In this document: piece by piece, positions 1-9,684 of the stretch
Numbering within the stretch: position 1 is the first letter of the stretch
How the letters are laid out: each line of letters opens with the position of its first letter
Source: Amphritea atlantica
Lineage (GTDB): Bacteria; Pseudomonadota; Gammaproteobacteria; Pseudomonadales; Balneatricaceae
Length of the DNA: 64,000 nt
Assembly (NCBI GenBank): GCA_024397875.1
Contig: CP073344.1
Location: 2,099,001-2,163,000, forward strand
Reading direction: 5' to 3'
The notes under the pieces: model-generated
Seen by the model: only the letters and a program-made list of their open reading frames with translations
What the model was told of the DNA's origin: nothing
The model's database searches: none
Program-made: the position numbers and the translations under genes

Positions 1-2383
1 CAACGATGTTATAGGTAGGTGGCGCAACCACCAGTGGCGCTTTAAAGGTGATAGGACCTTTCTTCTCCAGGTTTCGTAGCATCGCAGCGATGATCTGCAT
101 ATCACCTTTGTGAACCATACAAGAACCAACGAAGCCCAGGTCTACCTTACGGCCATCGTAGTATGAAGCAGGACGGATCACATCGTGGGTGTAACGCTTA
201 GAGATGTCGTCGTTGTTGACGTCTGGGTCAGCAATCATTGGCTCATCGATTACGTCCAGGTCAACGACAAGCTCAGCGTAGTACTTAGCGTTGTCGTCAG
301 GAGCCAGAGCAGGCGCTTCGCCGGATTTCACTTCAGCGATACGCTTGTCAGCCAGGTCGATCAGACCTTGCAACATACCCGCTTCGTTTTCCATACCTTT
401 GTTGATCATGATCTGGATACGGGACTTAGCCAGTTCCAGAGACTGGATCAGGGTATCGTCAGTAGAAATACAGATAGAAGCTTTCGCTTTCATTTCTGCA
501 GTCCAGTCAGTGAAGGTGAAGGCCTGATCAGCCAGCAGTGTACCGATTTGTACTTCGATTACACGACCCTGGAATACGTTTTCGCCACCGAACTTCTTCA
601 GCATTTGTGCTTGAGTCGCGTGTACGATGTCACGGAAGTCCATGTGAGGCTTCATAGAACCTTTAAAGGTTACTTTCACAGACTCTGGGATTGGCATGGC
701 GGACTCACCCGTCGCCAGTGCGATCGCAACAGTACCGGAGTCAGCACCGAACGCGACACCTTTAGACATACGGGTGTGAGAGTCACCACCGATGATGATT
801 GCGCGGTCGTCAACGGTAATGTCGTTCAGTACCTTGTGAATTACGTCAGTCATTGAATGATAAACGTGTTTCGGGTCACGGGCTGTGATGACGCCGAACG
901 CGTTCATGAACGCCATCAGCTTAGGCGTGTTTGCCTTAGCTTTGTTATCCCATACAGAGGCTGTGTGACAACCAGATTGGAAAGCACCATCAACGCTTGT
1001 AGAGATAGTAGAAGCAGCCATGGCTTCCAGTTCCTGACAGGTCATAGGACCGGTAGTGTCCTGAGAACCTACGATGTTCACTTTAACACGAACGTCAGAA
1101 CCTGTGTGCAGAGGAGTCTTAGAAGTAACACCCACTGCGTTGCGGTTGAAAATCTTCTCAACAGCTGTCAGGCCCTGACCTTCGATAGAGATCTCTTTGG
1201 ACTGTGCGTACACTGCAGGCGCTTCAACGCCCAGAGTTTCAGCCGCGAACGTTTGCAGCTTCTTACCGAAGGTTACCGCGTAAGAACCGCCAGCTTTCAT
1301 GAATTCCACTTTTTGTGGCGTGAAAGCATCAGATATATCAGCCAGTTCCTGGTCGCCGTTGTAGAGTTTCTTAGCTTTAGTATCAATGGTCAGAACGGTA
1401 CCGGTAGCAACTGAGTATACTTCTTCCAGTACTGGATCGCCGTTTGCGTTACGAACAACTTCACCATTTGCGTCGGTTTTCTTAACCCAGTTTTTCAGGT
1501 CCAGACCGATACCGCCGGTTACACCAACAGTCGTCAGGAAGATAGGAGCGATACCATTAGTACCTGCAACGACCGGACGGTTGTTGATGAAAGGGATGTA
1601 TGGAGACGTTTTTTCACCCGCCCAAAGCGCCACGTTGTTAACACCAGACATACGGGAAGAGCCTACACCCATGGTGCCTTTTTCAGCGATCAGCATCACT
1701 TTAGCATCTGGGTTTTGCTTGCCCATCTCAGCGATTTCCTGCTGAGCTTCTGGCGAGATCATGCACAGGCCGTGCAGTTCACGGTCAGCACGCGAGTGAG
1801 ATTGATTGCCCGGAGACAGTAAGTCAGTGGAAATATCACCCTCAGCAGCAATGTAGGTAATAACTTTGATCTTCTCTGGAATATCATCCAGCTTGGTGAA
1901 GAACTCAGCCTTTGAGTAGCTTTCAAGGATATCTTTAGCGATGGCGTTGCCCGCTTTAAAAGCATCAGCCAGACGTGCGTAGTCTGCGTCGTACAGGAAT
2001 ACCTGAGACTTCAGAACTTCACCCGCTGCAGCAGCCTGTGCATCATCAGACAGAGCTATATCCAGCAGAGCTTCAACAGAAGGGCCGCCTTTCATATGAG
2101 ATAGCTGCTCGAGCGCAAACTCAGCAGAAATCTCTGCAACCGTTTCTTTACCCAGAGCGATCTCTTTCAGGAATGCCGCTTTAACGACAGCCGCAGGAGT
2201 AGTACCCGGAAGAGTGTTGTAAATGAAGAAGTTCAAAGATGCTTCGCGATGCTCATTACCTGCGTCTTTGATCTGGGCAATAATTTCAGACAGTAGCTCA
2301 GCGCTATCAATCGGTTTTGGATTCAGGCCAAGGTCCTTTTTGCGAACCTCTATTTCTTCTAGGTAGTCAGAATAGTAACTCAT
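1..2383 (-). CDS. acnB: Aconitate hydratase B, long form (3' end cut by window edge)
   Basis: Reading the minus strand from the ATG at 2381-2383 gives 794 codons open to the window edge. The start reads MSYYSDYLEEIEVRKKDLGL. Family landmarks follow: ISTDLLSPGNQSHSRADREL, GVGSSRMSGV, VGSQDTTGPM, GGDSHTRMSKGV, and near the visible end VGSCMVHKGD, which carries the first of the three [4Fe-4S] cysteines. The later GCSLC-type pair is outside the window. The enzyme interconverts citrate and isocitrate (often also 2-methylisocitrate) in the TCA cycle. The N-terminus does not match the E. coli type; from memory it resembles the longer (about 920-residue) AcnB form of Bacteroidetes and some marine gammaproteobacteria. 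Plus-strand open frames over this stretch are shadows. Confidence 0.93.
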   Translation of the reverse strand, partial: MSYYSDYLEEIEVRKKDLGLNPKPIDSAELLSEIIAQIKDAGNEHREASLNFFIYNTLPGTTPAAVVKAAFLKEIALGKETVAEISAEFALEQLSHMKGGPSVEALLDIALSDDAQAAAAGEVLKSQVFLYDADYARLADAFKAGNAIAKDILESYSKAEFFTKLDDIPEKIKVITYIAAEGDISTDLLSPGNQSHSRADRELHGLCMISPEAQQEIAEMGKQNPDAKVMLIAEKGTMGVGSSRMSGVNNVALWAGEKTSPYIPFINNRPVVAGTNGIAPIFLTTVGVTGGIGLDLKNWVKKTDANGEVVRNANGDPVLEEVYSVATGTVLTIDTKAKKLYNGDQELADISDAFTPQKVEFMKAGGSYAVTFGKKLQTFAAETLGVEAPAVYAQSKEISIEGQGLTAVEKIFNRNAVGVTSKTPLHTGSDVRVKVNIVGSQDTTGPMTCQELEAMAASTISTSVDGAFQSGCHTASVWDNKAKANTPKLMAFMNAFGVITARDPKHVYHSMTDVIHKVLNDITVDDRAIIIGGDSHTRMSKGVAFGADSGTVAIALATGESAMPIPESVKVTFKGSMKPHMDFRDIVHATQAQMLKKFGGENVFQGRVIEVQIGTLLADQAFTFTDWTAEMKAKASICISTDDTLIQSLELAKSRIQIMINKGMENEAGMLQGLIDLADKRIAEVKSGEAPALAPDDNAKYYAELVVDLDVIDEPMIADPDVNNDDISKRYTHDVIRPASYYDGRKVDLGFVGSCMVHKGDMQIIAAMLRNLEKKGPITFKAPLVVAPPTYNIV

Positions 2384-3260
2384 AGCGTAAAGCGTCTCGT
2401 CTCAGTTAATTCTAATTATGAATCGGTAACAGATTATAAGGAAAAAGCGACAAACAGCTCAATGAAAACAATTTACATTAAGCTTATAGTCGATATACAT
2501 AAAATAAATACTAGCAAAATCAAAGTGTTTCAGATGCTATACATTGGTTGTAGGTATACATGTTTTTACAAATATGGTAGGACAGTTCCTTTGCTGAAAA
2601 ATAATAATCATTCAGGATGGATGCTTAATTTTCAGGGTTGGCCAAGGTGGGTCAATCGTTTTTATTACACAGTTGGCTGACTCTCGTGTCTATAGTGATT
2701 TAATCGATCTGTCAAACACCATGAATCGTACCTGGATTCTTGGTGACTTCAAGAGGGTATGGAACCTGCGAGCAGTAACGAGAAGAGCATAGTCGTATCA
2801 TAAATGCATAGAATTTACTGGCGATCGCCATCCATGCGACCTCTCCTCTCATTGACTTTAACTTAGCAGCCACTTTGGTTTCACTATGCTTATTCAGCCC
2901 CTGATCCTTCATTCATTCAATATTCACTCAATTAACTAGCACCACAGTCATTCTGTATTGCATTAACTAGCCGCCCCCCCCTTCAAAAACTTTCAAAAAT
3001 GTCTATATGCACTAGCAAATAGTCGTAGATTGTATGTAATTTAGACAAAAACAACGCCAACAGCCTTGATTTAAGACACTACTTGGCTAACATTGTCGAC
3101 AATTATAACAAAGTAACAATTCATGTTGCAGGTAATAGCGGTTCGTTTGACGGCTGAATATATAACTAACAAGGAGATCGAGCAGTTCCAACAATGACCG
3201 GAGGCTCGTGCGTAAAAGGTTATAGGTTCAGAAACGTCCCATCTGCTTGAGGTATAAAAT
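2384..3260. other. Long AT-rich gap between divergent aconitase genes
   Basis: This 877-bp stretch separates acnB (leftward) from the AcnA-like gene (rightward) and must hold both promoters. It is clearly AT-richer than the flanking genes. I see an 8-C run at 2974-2981 and a 10-bp direct repeat, ATTAACTAGC, at 2931-2940 and 2962-2971 (31 bp apart). Two short open frames (plus 2462-2680, minus 2712-2912) have no recognisable product and I do not call them genes. A short leader frame near the right end is listed separately. Confidence 0.6.
3194..3250 (+). other. Possible 18-codon leader ORF before the acnA-like gene
   Basis: ATG at 3194 opens an 18-codon frame (MTGGSCVKGYRFRNVPSA) whose TGA at 3248-3250 overlaps the GAGGT Shine-Dalgarno (3249-3253) of the downstream aconitase start at 3261. 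That geometry would fit translational coupling. The only good Shine-Dalgarno for it, AAGGAG at 3171-3176, is 17 nt away, which is too far, so the frame may be chance. Confidence 0.2.
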
Positions 3261-5978
3261 ATGACAAGTCCTATCGATTTTGATCCATCTCGTTCCATTA
3301 AAGCACTGCCCGGAACAGCATACCGCTACCATAGCCTTCCAGATACCGCCGAACTATTTGGTATAAAGCTTGATGAACTGCCCTTTTCTCTTCGCCCTAT
3401 CCTGGAAGGTATCGCCCGAAATGTTGGCCAGAACGGCGTAACCGCTGAACAGGTTCAGGCGCTTGGAGGCTGGACAGAACATCAGGGCACACAGCCGATC
3501 GAAATTCCTTTCACTGCAGGTCGCGTCATTATGCACGACCTGAGTGGCACGCCAGCCATCGTGGATTTTGCTGCTATGCGCTCAGCGGTTCAGCGGATGG
3601 GCATGGACCCCGCGATAATTGAGCCTTTGGTACGCGCTGATCTGGTTATCGATCACACGGTGACAATGGACAATACCGGTAGTCCTGCGTCTCTCAGAAT
3701 CAATGGAGAGCTGGAGGCGGCCAGAAATAAAGAGCGTTATGCATTTTTGAAATGGGGCGCGCAGGCATTTGAAACCATCCGAATTATTCCACCGCAAACC
3801 GGCATTGTTCATCAGGTTAACCTGGAGTATCTGGCACAGGGCTATCTCAACATTAATGGACTCATGGTCCCGGACACCCTCATTGGTATGGATAGCCATA
3901 CGCCAATGGCGAACGCTTTAGGTATTGTGGGCTGGGGTGTTGGCGGCATTGAAGCCGGCGCCTCCATGCTGGGCCAGCCGATGCAGATGCTGGCTCCTGA
4001 AGTCGTTGGTGTTGAACTAACCGGAGCACTAAGAGAGGGTGTTACCGCAACAGATCTGGTACTGACAATCACGGAGATGTTGAGAAACTATCCAGGCGGT
4101 GTTGTGGGTAAATTTGTTGAATACATTGGTGAGGGTTGTGCCAACCTGTCCCTGCCTGACCGGGCTACCATCGCCAATATGTCACCTGAATATGGCGCAA
4201 CCATGGGTTTCTTCCCATTTGATGAGATCTCAGCAGGGTACCTGAGAGCAACCGGCAGGGATGGAGATCTGCCACTCGCATTTTATAAAGCACAAAATAT
4301 GGCCTGGACGCCAGGCCAGCCTCTTCCACGCTATACCGATCTTCTTCAACTTGATCTGGCCACGGTTGAACCTTCTGTGGCAGGCCCTAAAAGGCCTCAG
4401 GACAGGTTACCACTGGCTGAGCTTGGCAACGTTTTCCGAAAAGCGGCAGCTGAAGGAGAACGCAAGCCTGAAGTCGTTAATGTGACGCCAATGAAAGCAG
4501 ATGAGGCAGGTATTTTCGCTCCGCTGCCTGAGAGAGAGTTAAAAGACGGTGATATTGTCATTGCGGCGATTACGGCCTGCACCAATACATCTAACCCTGG
4601 GCTATTGATTGCCGCTGGCCTGCTTGCCAGGAAAGCGAATGAGCTTGGGATGAAAGTACCTGATGGCGTTAAAACATCTTTGGCACCGGGGTCACCGGTT
4701 GCAACCGACTTTTTAACCAAGGCGGGACTGCAACAGCATCTGGATGCACTGGGTTTTAATACCGCCGGTTACGGGTGTACAACCTGCGTGGGTAATTCTG
4801 GCCCCCTGGCCCCGAGCATTGAAGAAGCATTGCAAAACCACGATATTATCGCAGCGTCTGTTTTATCCGGTAACCGGAACTTTGAAGGTCGTGTGCATCC
4901 GGATGTTGATACCAACTTCCTTATGTCACCCCCTCTGGTTGTTGCCATGGCCATTGCGGGCAACGTGAATATTGATGTGACCACTCAGCCCATTGGTCAG
5001 GATGCAAAAGGAAATGATATTTTCCTTAAGGATATCTGGCCGAGCAACGCTGAAATCACTCAGACCATGCATGAATGTATGGATCCGAAAGCCTTCAGGG
5101 AAACCTATGAGAATTCACTCGACGGTCCCGATACGTGGCAGAACCTGGCATCGCCTACCGGCCCCGTTTATGACTGGGATCCAGATTCAACCTACATTCA
5201 GGAAATCTCTTTCTTCGACGGCTTCTCACTGGAAACACCGCAAGACGCGTTAAACAATATCTCAGGGGCACGTATGCTGGTGATGTGTGATGACAATACC
5301 ACCACAGACCATATTTCACCGGTAAGCCGTATACGTCCAGACTCCCCTCCTGGCGAATACCTGATCTCACAAGGCGTTGCAGAGGACGACCTGACATCGC
5401 TTGGGGCACGCCGGGGCAACCACCACGTGATGCTACGCAGTATTTTTGGCAATGGTAAAGCCAGAAACCTGATGTTGCCAGGCACCACTGGCGCGGTAAC
5501 GAGTTACCACCCGTCGGAAGGAGAACCTGCTCAGATGTCTATTTACGACGCCGCTGCGCGTTACCGTGAAGAAGGCACGTCCACCGTCGTGTTTGGCGGC
5601 AAACTTTATGGCACCGGATCATCACGGGATTGGGCCGCAAAAGGGCCTGCTTTACTGGGTGTCAGAGCGATTATTGCTGAAAGCTTTGAGCGTATTCACA
5701 AATCCAATCTGGTGGGAATGGGTGTTTTACCGCTGCAATTACCGCAAGGGGTCACACGAGCTTCTCTCAATCTGGATGGCTCAGAAACCTTTGACTTGAA
5801 TGGTATCAATACACTTGAGCCCAGGGGATCTGTGGAGCTGACCATTCACAGAGCGGATGGCTCATCTCAGCAAATAGAGCTGCTTTCGCGTATCGATACC
5901 TCATCAGAGCTGGATCAAATACGTCATAAAGGCATCTTACCGATGGTGTTACGAGATATTATCGCCTTGAATACATAA
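3261..5978 (+). CDS. Aconitate hydratase, AcnA-like (atypical)
   Basis: A 905-residue aconitase of the AcnA/IRP1 architecture: three Fe-S domains, then a swivel domain. The cluster cysteines are C440 in ACTNTSNP and C506/C509 in GYGCTTCVGNSGPL. SGNRNFEGRVHPD and YGTGSSRDWAAKGP (substrate arginines) are present, so it should be active. It departs from standard AcnA in places: the N-terminus (ALPGTAYRYHSLPDTAELFG), MDSHTPMANALG where the family usually has DSHTTM, and the region around 355-420. GAGGT lies 8 nt before the ATG. The terminator at 6007-6035 closes a one-gene unit. It may be a second general aconitase or act on a related hydroxy-acid. AcnD seems less likely from the N-terminal sequence. 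Confidence 0.85.
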   Translation: MTSPIDFDPSRSIKALPGTAYRYHSLPDTAELFGIKLDELPFSLRPILEGIARNVGQNGVTAEQVQALGGWTEHQGTQPIEIPFTAGRVIMHDLSGTPAIVDFAAMRSAVQRMGMDPAIIEPLVRADLVIDHTVTMDNTGSPASLRINGELEAARNKERYAFLKWGAQAFETIRIIPPQTGIVHQVNLEYLAQGYLNINGLMVPDTLIGMDSHTPMANALGIVGWGVGGIEAGASMLGQPMQMLAPEVVGVELTGALREGVTATDLVLTITEMLRNYPGGVVGKFVEYIGEGCANLSLPDRATIANMSPEYGATMGFFPFDEISAGYLRATGRDGDLPLAFYKAQNMAWTPGQPLPRYTDLLQLDLATVEPSVAGPKRPQDRLPLAELGNVFRKAAAEGERKPEVVNVTPMKADEAGIFAPLPERELKDGDIVIAAITACTNTSNPGLLIAAGLLARKANELGMKVPDGVKTSLAPGSPVATDFLTKAGLQQHLDALGFNTAGYGCTTCVGNSGPLAPSIEEALQNHDIIAASVLSGNRNFEGRVHPDVDTNFLMSPPLVVAMAIAGNVNIDVTTQPIGQDAKGNDIFLKDIWPSNAEITQTMHECMDPKAFRETYENSLDGPDTWQNLASPTGPVYDWDPDSTYIQEISFFDGFSLETPQDALNNISGARMLVMCDDNTTTDHISPVSRIRPDSPPGEYLISQGVAEDDLTSLGARRGNHHVMLRSIFGNGKARNLMLPGTTGAVTSYHPSEGEPAQMSIYDAAARYREEGTSTVVFGGKLYGTGSSRDWAAKGPALLGVRAIIAESFERIHKSNLVGMGVLPLQLPQGVTRASLNLDGSETFDLNGINTLEPRGSVELTIHRADGSSQQIELLSRIDTSSELDQIRHKGILPMVLRDIIALNT

Positions 5979-6006
5979 CAGAACACCTTAAGCGAAAGAT
6001 ACTGAC

Positions 6007-6035
6007 AAAAAAACCGCCTGATGGCGGTTTTTTTT
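6007..6035 (+). terminator. Rho-independent terminator (bidirectional)
   Basis: Perfect stem AAACCGCC (6011-6018) / GGCGGTTT (6023-6030), 4-nt loop, T run after and A run before. It ends the aconitase gene and can serve the convergent kinase gene as well. Confidence 0.9.
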
Positions 6036-6088
6036 GTTTCAGCAACAGCCTCTAGAGAGCCAGCCTGCCTGAGACTGCTTAACGCAAA

Positions 6089-6943
6089 TTAAATTTCCTC
6101 AGCCTCTTTAAGGCGCTCCTGCCGCTCGCGCTCTTCCTGCATGACGGCTTTGATCTCCTCCAGCACTGAATCCACATTTGCATCATCAGCATCACCATCA
6201 TAGAGACCTGCAAGCTCTGTTTCAGGCTTTAGCTCGCCCTCCTCATACAACGCCCACATCTCTTCACCATAGCGGGAAAGACTTAGCAGCGGAGCAAACT
6301 GGGAATAGTAACGGGTCATATTATTTACATCACGTAACAGCATCGACCTTGCACTATTATTGGCAGAAGCATCAACCGCTTGCGGCAGATCAATAATAAC
6401 CGGGCCATACTCATCCACCAACACATTAAATTCTGACAGATCACCGTGCACAATGCCCTCACACAGCATCAGCTTGACGTAGTGCATCATCAGCGCATAA
6501 TCTTCCACCGCCTGCTCTTCTGTGAGCAGCACATCACCCAGGCGGGGGGCCACATCACCCGCATCATCAACCACCAGCTCCATCAACAATACCCCGTCGA
6601 TACAGCCAAAGGTCTCAGGCACCCGCACACCAGCCCGGTGCAGCCTGGCCAGCGCATCTACTTCAGCGTTTTGCCAGATCTCTTCCTGCTGCTTGCGGCC
6701 ATACGCGGAGTTCTTTTCCATCGCCCGGGCACGGCGCCCACTGCGTACTTTCCGCCCCTCCTGATATTGCGCGGCATTTTTAAAGCTTCGCTTCACAGCA
6801 TCTTTATAAACCTTGGCGCAACGAATCTGACCGGAGCAGCTGACGATATAGATATCAGCTTCTTTACCGCTCATGAGCCGGCTAATAACTTCGTCGATCA
6901 AACCTTCATCAATCAGTGGCAGAAGAGATTTTGGTGCTTTCAT
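6089..6943 (-). CDS. RIO-type serine protein kinase
   Basis: A 284-residue protein with the RIO1-like kinase fold seen in the Pseudomonas PA4780 family. Visible motifs are the nucleotide-binding segment around K44 (CAKVYK), a basic insert at about 63-86 (RKVRSGRRARAM), the catalytic loop HGDLSEFN at 166-173 with D168, and the metal-binding IIDLPQAVD with D185. The C-terminus is a charged Glu/Arg tail that looks helical. Bacterial RIO kinases autophosphorylate on serine; physiological targets are poorly known. The gene stands alone, convergent with the aconitase gene, and there is no partner gene to suggest a substrate. Confidence 0.88.
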   Translation of the reverse strand: MKAPKSLLPLIDEGLIDEVISRLMSGKEADIYIVSCSGQIRCAKVYKDAVKRSFKNAAQYQEGRKVRSGRRARAMEKNSAYGRKQQEEIWQNAEVDALARLHRAGVRVPETFGCIDGVLLMELVVDDAGDVAPRLGDVLLTEEQAVEDYALMMHYVKLMLCEGIVHGDLSEFNVLVDEYGPVIIDLPQAVDASANNSARSMLLRDVNNMTRYYSQFAPLLSLSRYGEEMWALYEEGELKPETELAGLYDGDADDANVDSVLEEIKAVMQEERERQERLKEAEEI

Positions 6944-7065
6944 GCATACCTGTATTGTAAAAAACCTGTTGTAGCCGATAGTGGCAAAACTAAGTTAGCA
7001 ATACTAACACTTTTAAGATTTTTTTTAGCCCGTATCCGATCCTCATATTAATCATTATCAGACAA

Positions 7066-7095
7066 AAAAAAGCCCGCAAAATTCGCGGGCTTTTT
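7066..7095 (-). terminator. Terminator after the hydroxylase oxygenase gene
   Basis: Stem AGCCCGC (7071-7077) / GCGGGCT (7085-7091) with A run on one side and T run on the other. On the minus strand it follows the stop of the gene ending at 7109. Confidence 0.88.
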
Positions 7096-7108
7096 AAAAA
7101 GTGTGAAA

Positions 7109-8284
7109 TCACACCATGGTTGGATCCGGCTCCATCCCCATCAGAGAACGACCCAGAACCTGCTTACACACATCGTAATCGGTGTAGGCATGTGCAGCTG
7201 TCATATTACAATCACGCCACAGACGCTGAATCTCATTATCATGAATCCAGGTAGAGCCACCGGCAACCTCAAACAAGCGATTGACAGCCTCGCAGCACAT
7301 CTTAATTGCATAGGCCTGATTGGTACGCCAGAAAGCCAGCTCTGCATCCGTTGGATAGCGTTTCTGCTCACCAAATTCTTTATGCTCATCCCAGGTTTTT
7401 TCCATAAATGCACGGGCCGCAGCAACCTGATGAGTTGACTCAGCCAGTCGCATCAGCGGTGGAATTTCCTTACCACTGCTCGCCAGAGTATACGCACGGG
7501 TACGGTTTTTCGTCATTTCGGTATAAACCGTCAGCATCCGCTCTGCGATACCCAACGCCATAGCCGCAAAGCCACAGGCAAAATAGGGACGGTACGGGGT
7601 GTAATAGATCTTACTATCGGGATACAGACCAAAACCTGAAGACTCACCGGACATCATCGCTTTAGCACGCTCAATACGGTGCTCAGGGATAAAGGTATTC
7701 GGCTTGATCTTCAGGGTCTTGGTGCCTGAAGGCTTCATGCCTGCAGAATACCAGTCATCTTCAATCTCATAATCACTGGCAGGAACAACGCCGAAACAGT
7801 AGTCTTTTTCACCGGTCTCTTTGTTATCACGCAGGAACCCCAGAATGGCCCACTGAGCATGGTCACAGCCAGAACTCCAGCGCATATCTCCGTTAAAGAT
7901 AACACCGCCTTCACACGCTTCGGTTTTACCGAAAGGTGCAATTGAGCTGCTGGCAACCGCATCCGGATCTTCACCCCAAAACTCATCTTGCGCCTGCTTA
8001 GAGAACATCGCCATCTGATGGCTGTGGGTAATCAGCAAACTGAAAGCCCAGGCAGTACCACCACAGGCACCCGCAAGCGCCGCGACGCAATCGGTTACCT
8101 CAGGTAGTGACAACTCTAAACCACCATAAGCCTTAGGCTGCAATGCGCGATGAAGCTTGATTGATTTCAACAGACGGATATTTTCATCCGGCACTTTACG
8201 CTCTTTCTCTGCCTGAACAGCATTTGCAGCGATAGCAGGTAGAATCTTTTTGAGCTCATCCAGCATTGGATTTGGTCTTTCCAT
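7109..8284 (-). CDS. hpaH: 4-hydroxyphenylacetate 3-monooxygenase, oxygenase component (C2 type)
   Basis: A 391-residue acyl-CoA-dehydrogenase-fold flavin monooxygenase. It matches, from memory, the Acinetobacter baumannii C2 oxygenase in long blocks: GACGGTAWAFSLL, THSHQMAMFSKQ, SSSIAPFGK, WSSGCDHAQWAI, GFGLYPDSKIYYTPYRPYFA, AESTHQVAAARAF, and the C-terminus LGRSLMGMEPDPTMV. It uses reduced flavin to hydroxylate 4-hydroxyphenylacetate to homoprotocatechuate. The reductase partner is at 9816-10760 and the regulator HpaA lies between, reading divergently. Naming of this component varies between organisms (hpaH, hpaB, C2-hpah). A related phenol as substrate is possible, but the three-gene context supports the call. 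Confidence 0.9.
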   Translation of the reverse strand: MERPNPMLDELKKILPAIAANAVQAEKERKVPDENIRLLKSIKLHRALQPKAYGGLELSLPEVTDCVAALAGACGGTAWAFSLLITHSHQMAMFSKQAQDEFWGEDPDAVASSSIAPFGKTEACEGGVIFNGDMRWSSGCDHAQWAILGFLRDNKETGEKDYCFGVVPASDYEIEDDWYSAGMKPSGTKTLKIKPNTFIPEHRIERAKAMMSGESSGFGLYPDSKIYYTPYRPYFACGFAAMALGIAERMLTVYTEMTKNRTRAYTLASSGKEIPPLMRLAESTHQVAAARAFMEKTWDEHKEFGEQKRYPTDAELAFWRTNQAYAIKMCCEAVNRLFEVAGGSTWIHDNEIQRLWRDCNMTAAHAYTDYDVCKQVLGRSLMGMEPDPTMV

Positions 8285-8669
8285 TACTCATTACCTTTCT
8301 CATTATTGTTGTAGCGACAGATGCTGTTCTGAGCCGTATTCACTGACACCCTAAGCTCATAACCATCTACCAAATTGATGAATACATTATTGATGACATA
8401 CCGGCAGAATAAAATGGATCTTTCACAGGCTAACTTGCACTTTTCATTGTTAACATGTGAATCATATACCTACTACACACGGGCATTAAACATGGAACAA
8501 AGCCTATGAAATGGCGATTTTACAAAAATACAATACGATAGCTATCAATAGAGGCAGATAGAACTTGTACAAATACACCCACATCAACGACAATATTACC
8601 GGTTCACTTTCAGCAACTATAATTAGGTAAAGTTCTGGCATCGTGACCGTAACTGACACGAGAGATGAG
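8285..8669. promoter_or_regulatory. Divergent control region between oxygenase and hpaA genes
   Basis: This 385-bp AT-rich spacer separates the leftward oxygenase gene from the rightward hpaA gene and must carry both promoters and, most likely, HpaA binding sites. On the minus strand AAAGG precedes the oxygenase ATG. I see no further gene and no clear repeat in it. Confidence 0.5.
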
Positions 8670-9596
8670 ATGAGCAGCAACTCAACCCCGATCGCCCAAA
8701 GCAACACCCCGTCAGCTGATATCCCCAATATAGATATTGGTAAAGCTTACGATCAGCACTACATCGATGCTGAGATACATTATGAGCAACTCGAGAAACT
8801 GGCGGATTTTTTCGGCCGTAATATGCCGGTTCATCACCACGACCGCTTTTATCAGATCCATGTCATTCTTAATGGTACGGTGCGGGTGCACCTTGATGAA
8901 ACCAGCTACACCGTCAACGGCCCGATGTTTTTCCTCACACCGCCGACAATCCCGCACGCTTTTGTGACCGATAATGATGCTACCGGTCACGTGATTACAG
9001 CGAGACAACAACTGGTCTGGGAACTGATGGGCGGAATGGGTCCAACCCGCTGGGGCAACAACGGCGTTATGAACAGTCCGCTCTGTGTCGCTCTGTCACC
9101 GGAGCAAGATTCTACGGCTAAACGAATGCTCTACCTGTTAAGCCTGATGGCTGATGAAAACGATCACAACAGCATGGAGCATTCGCTGGCACTCAAAGCA
9201 CTGTTACAGTTAGTGCTGATCGATATTGCCAGACTCTCAGATCAGACACAGCAGAAACAAAAAATACGTAAAGAAGATGTGCGCATATTCCACCGTTTCA
9301 ACGAGTTGATTGAAGCTCATTTTCATGAGCATCTGTCCCTGGCACGATATTCTGAGATGATCAGCGTCACTGAAGCACGTCTGAATGAGATATGCAGACG
9401 CCTGGCTGGCCTGCCCTCCAAGCGCCTGATTATGGAGCGACTGATGCAGGAAGCCCGCCGTCTGCTGACATACTCCTCCTCACCCATCACAGAAATAAGT
9501 TATCAACTGGGCTTCAAAGACCCGGCGTATTTCGCACGTTTCTTCCGTAGAAATGCAGGCATAACCGCAAGCCAATACAGAGACAAAAAAAATTAG
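8670..9596 (+). CDS. hpaA: AraC-family regulator HpaA
   Basis: An activator-type protein with an N-terminal cupin sensor domain (HHHDRFYQIHVILNG, FFLTPPTIPHAFVTD) and a C-terminal AraC double helix-turn-helix (roughly the last 100 residues, ending in FKDPAYFARFFRRNAGITAS and QYR). The sensor half matches, from memory, HpaA of the 4-hydroxyphenylacetate pathway, including the IDIGKAYD and HVITARQQLVWEL stretches. I chose ATG 8670, which has GAGAG 5 nt upstream; GTG 8643 in frame would add nine residues. It sits between the two hydroxylase genes and probably activates both in response to the aromatic substrate. Confidence 0.87.
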   Translation: MSSNSTPIAQSNTPSADIPNIDIGKAYDQHYIDAEIHYEQLEKLADFFGRNMPVHHHDRFYQIHVILNGTVRVHLDETSYTVNGPMFFLTPPTIPHAFVTDNDATGHVITARQQLVWELMGGMGPTRWGNNGVMNSPLCVALSPEQDSTAKRMLYLLSLMADENDHNSMEHSLALKALLQLVLIDIARLSDQTQQKQKIRKEDVRIFHRFNELIEAHFHEHLSLARYSEMISVTEARLNEICRRLAGLPSKRLIMERLMQEARRLLTYSSSPITEISYQLGFKDPAYFARFFRRNAGITASQYRDKKN

Positions 9597-9684
9597 CAAT
9601 TTATTTCAAATACTTAAGGACCACTGATAATATTTACCATTTATTGACACATTATAAATATCTTATGAAAAGTACAATTAAAGC

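Noticed and set aside
185..1745. Long plus-strand open frames over the acnB region
   Set aside because: The minus strand encodes an uninterrupted AcnB here; the plus-strand products have no recognisable features.
2462..2912. Two short frames (72 and 66 codons) in the aconitase gap
   Set aside because: No family resemblance, AT-rich composition, no convincing Shine-Dalgarno; treated as chance.
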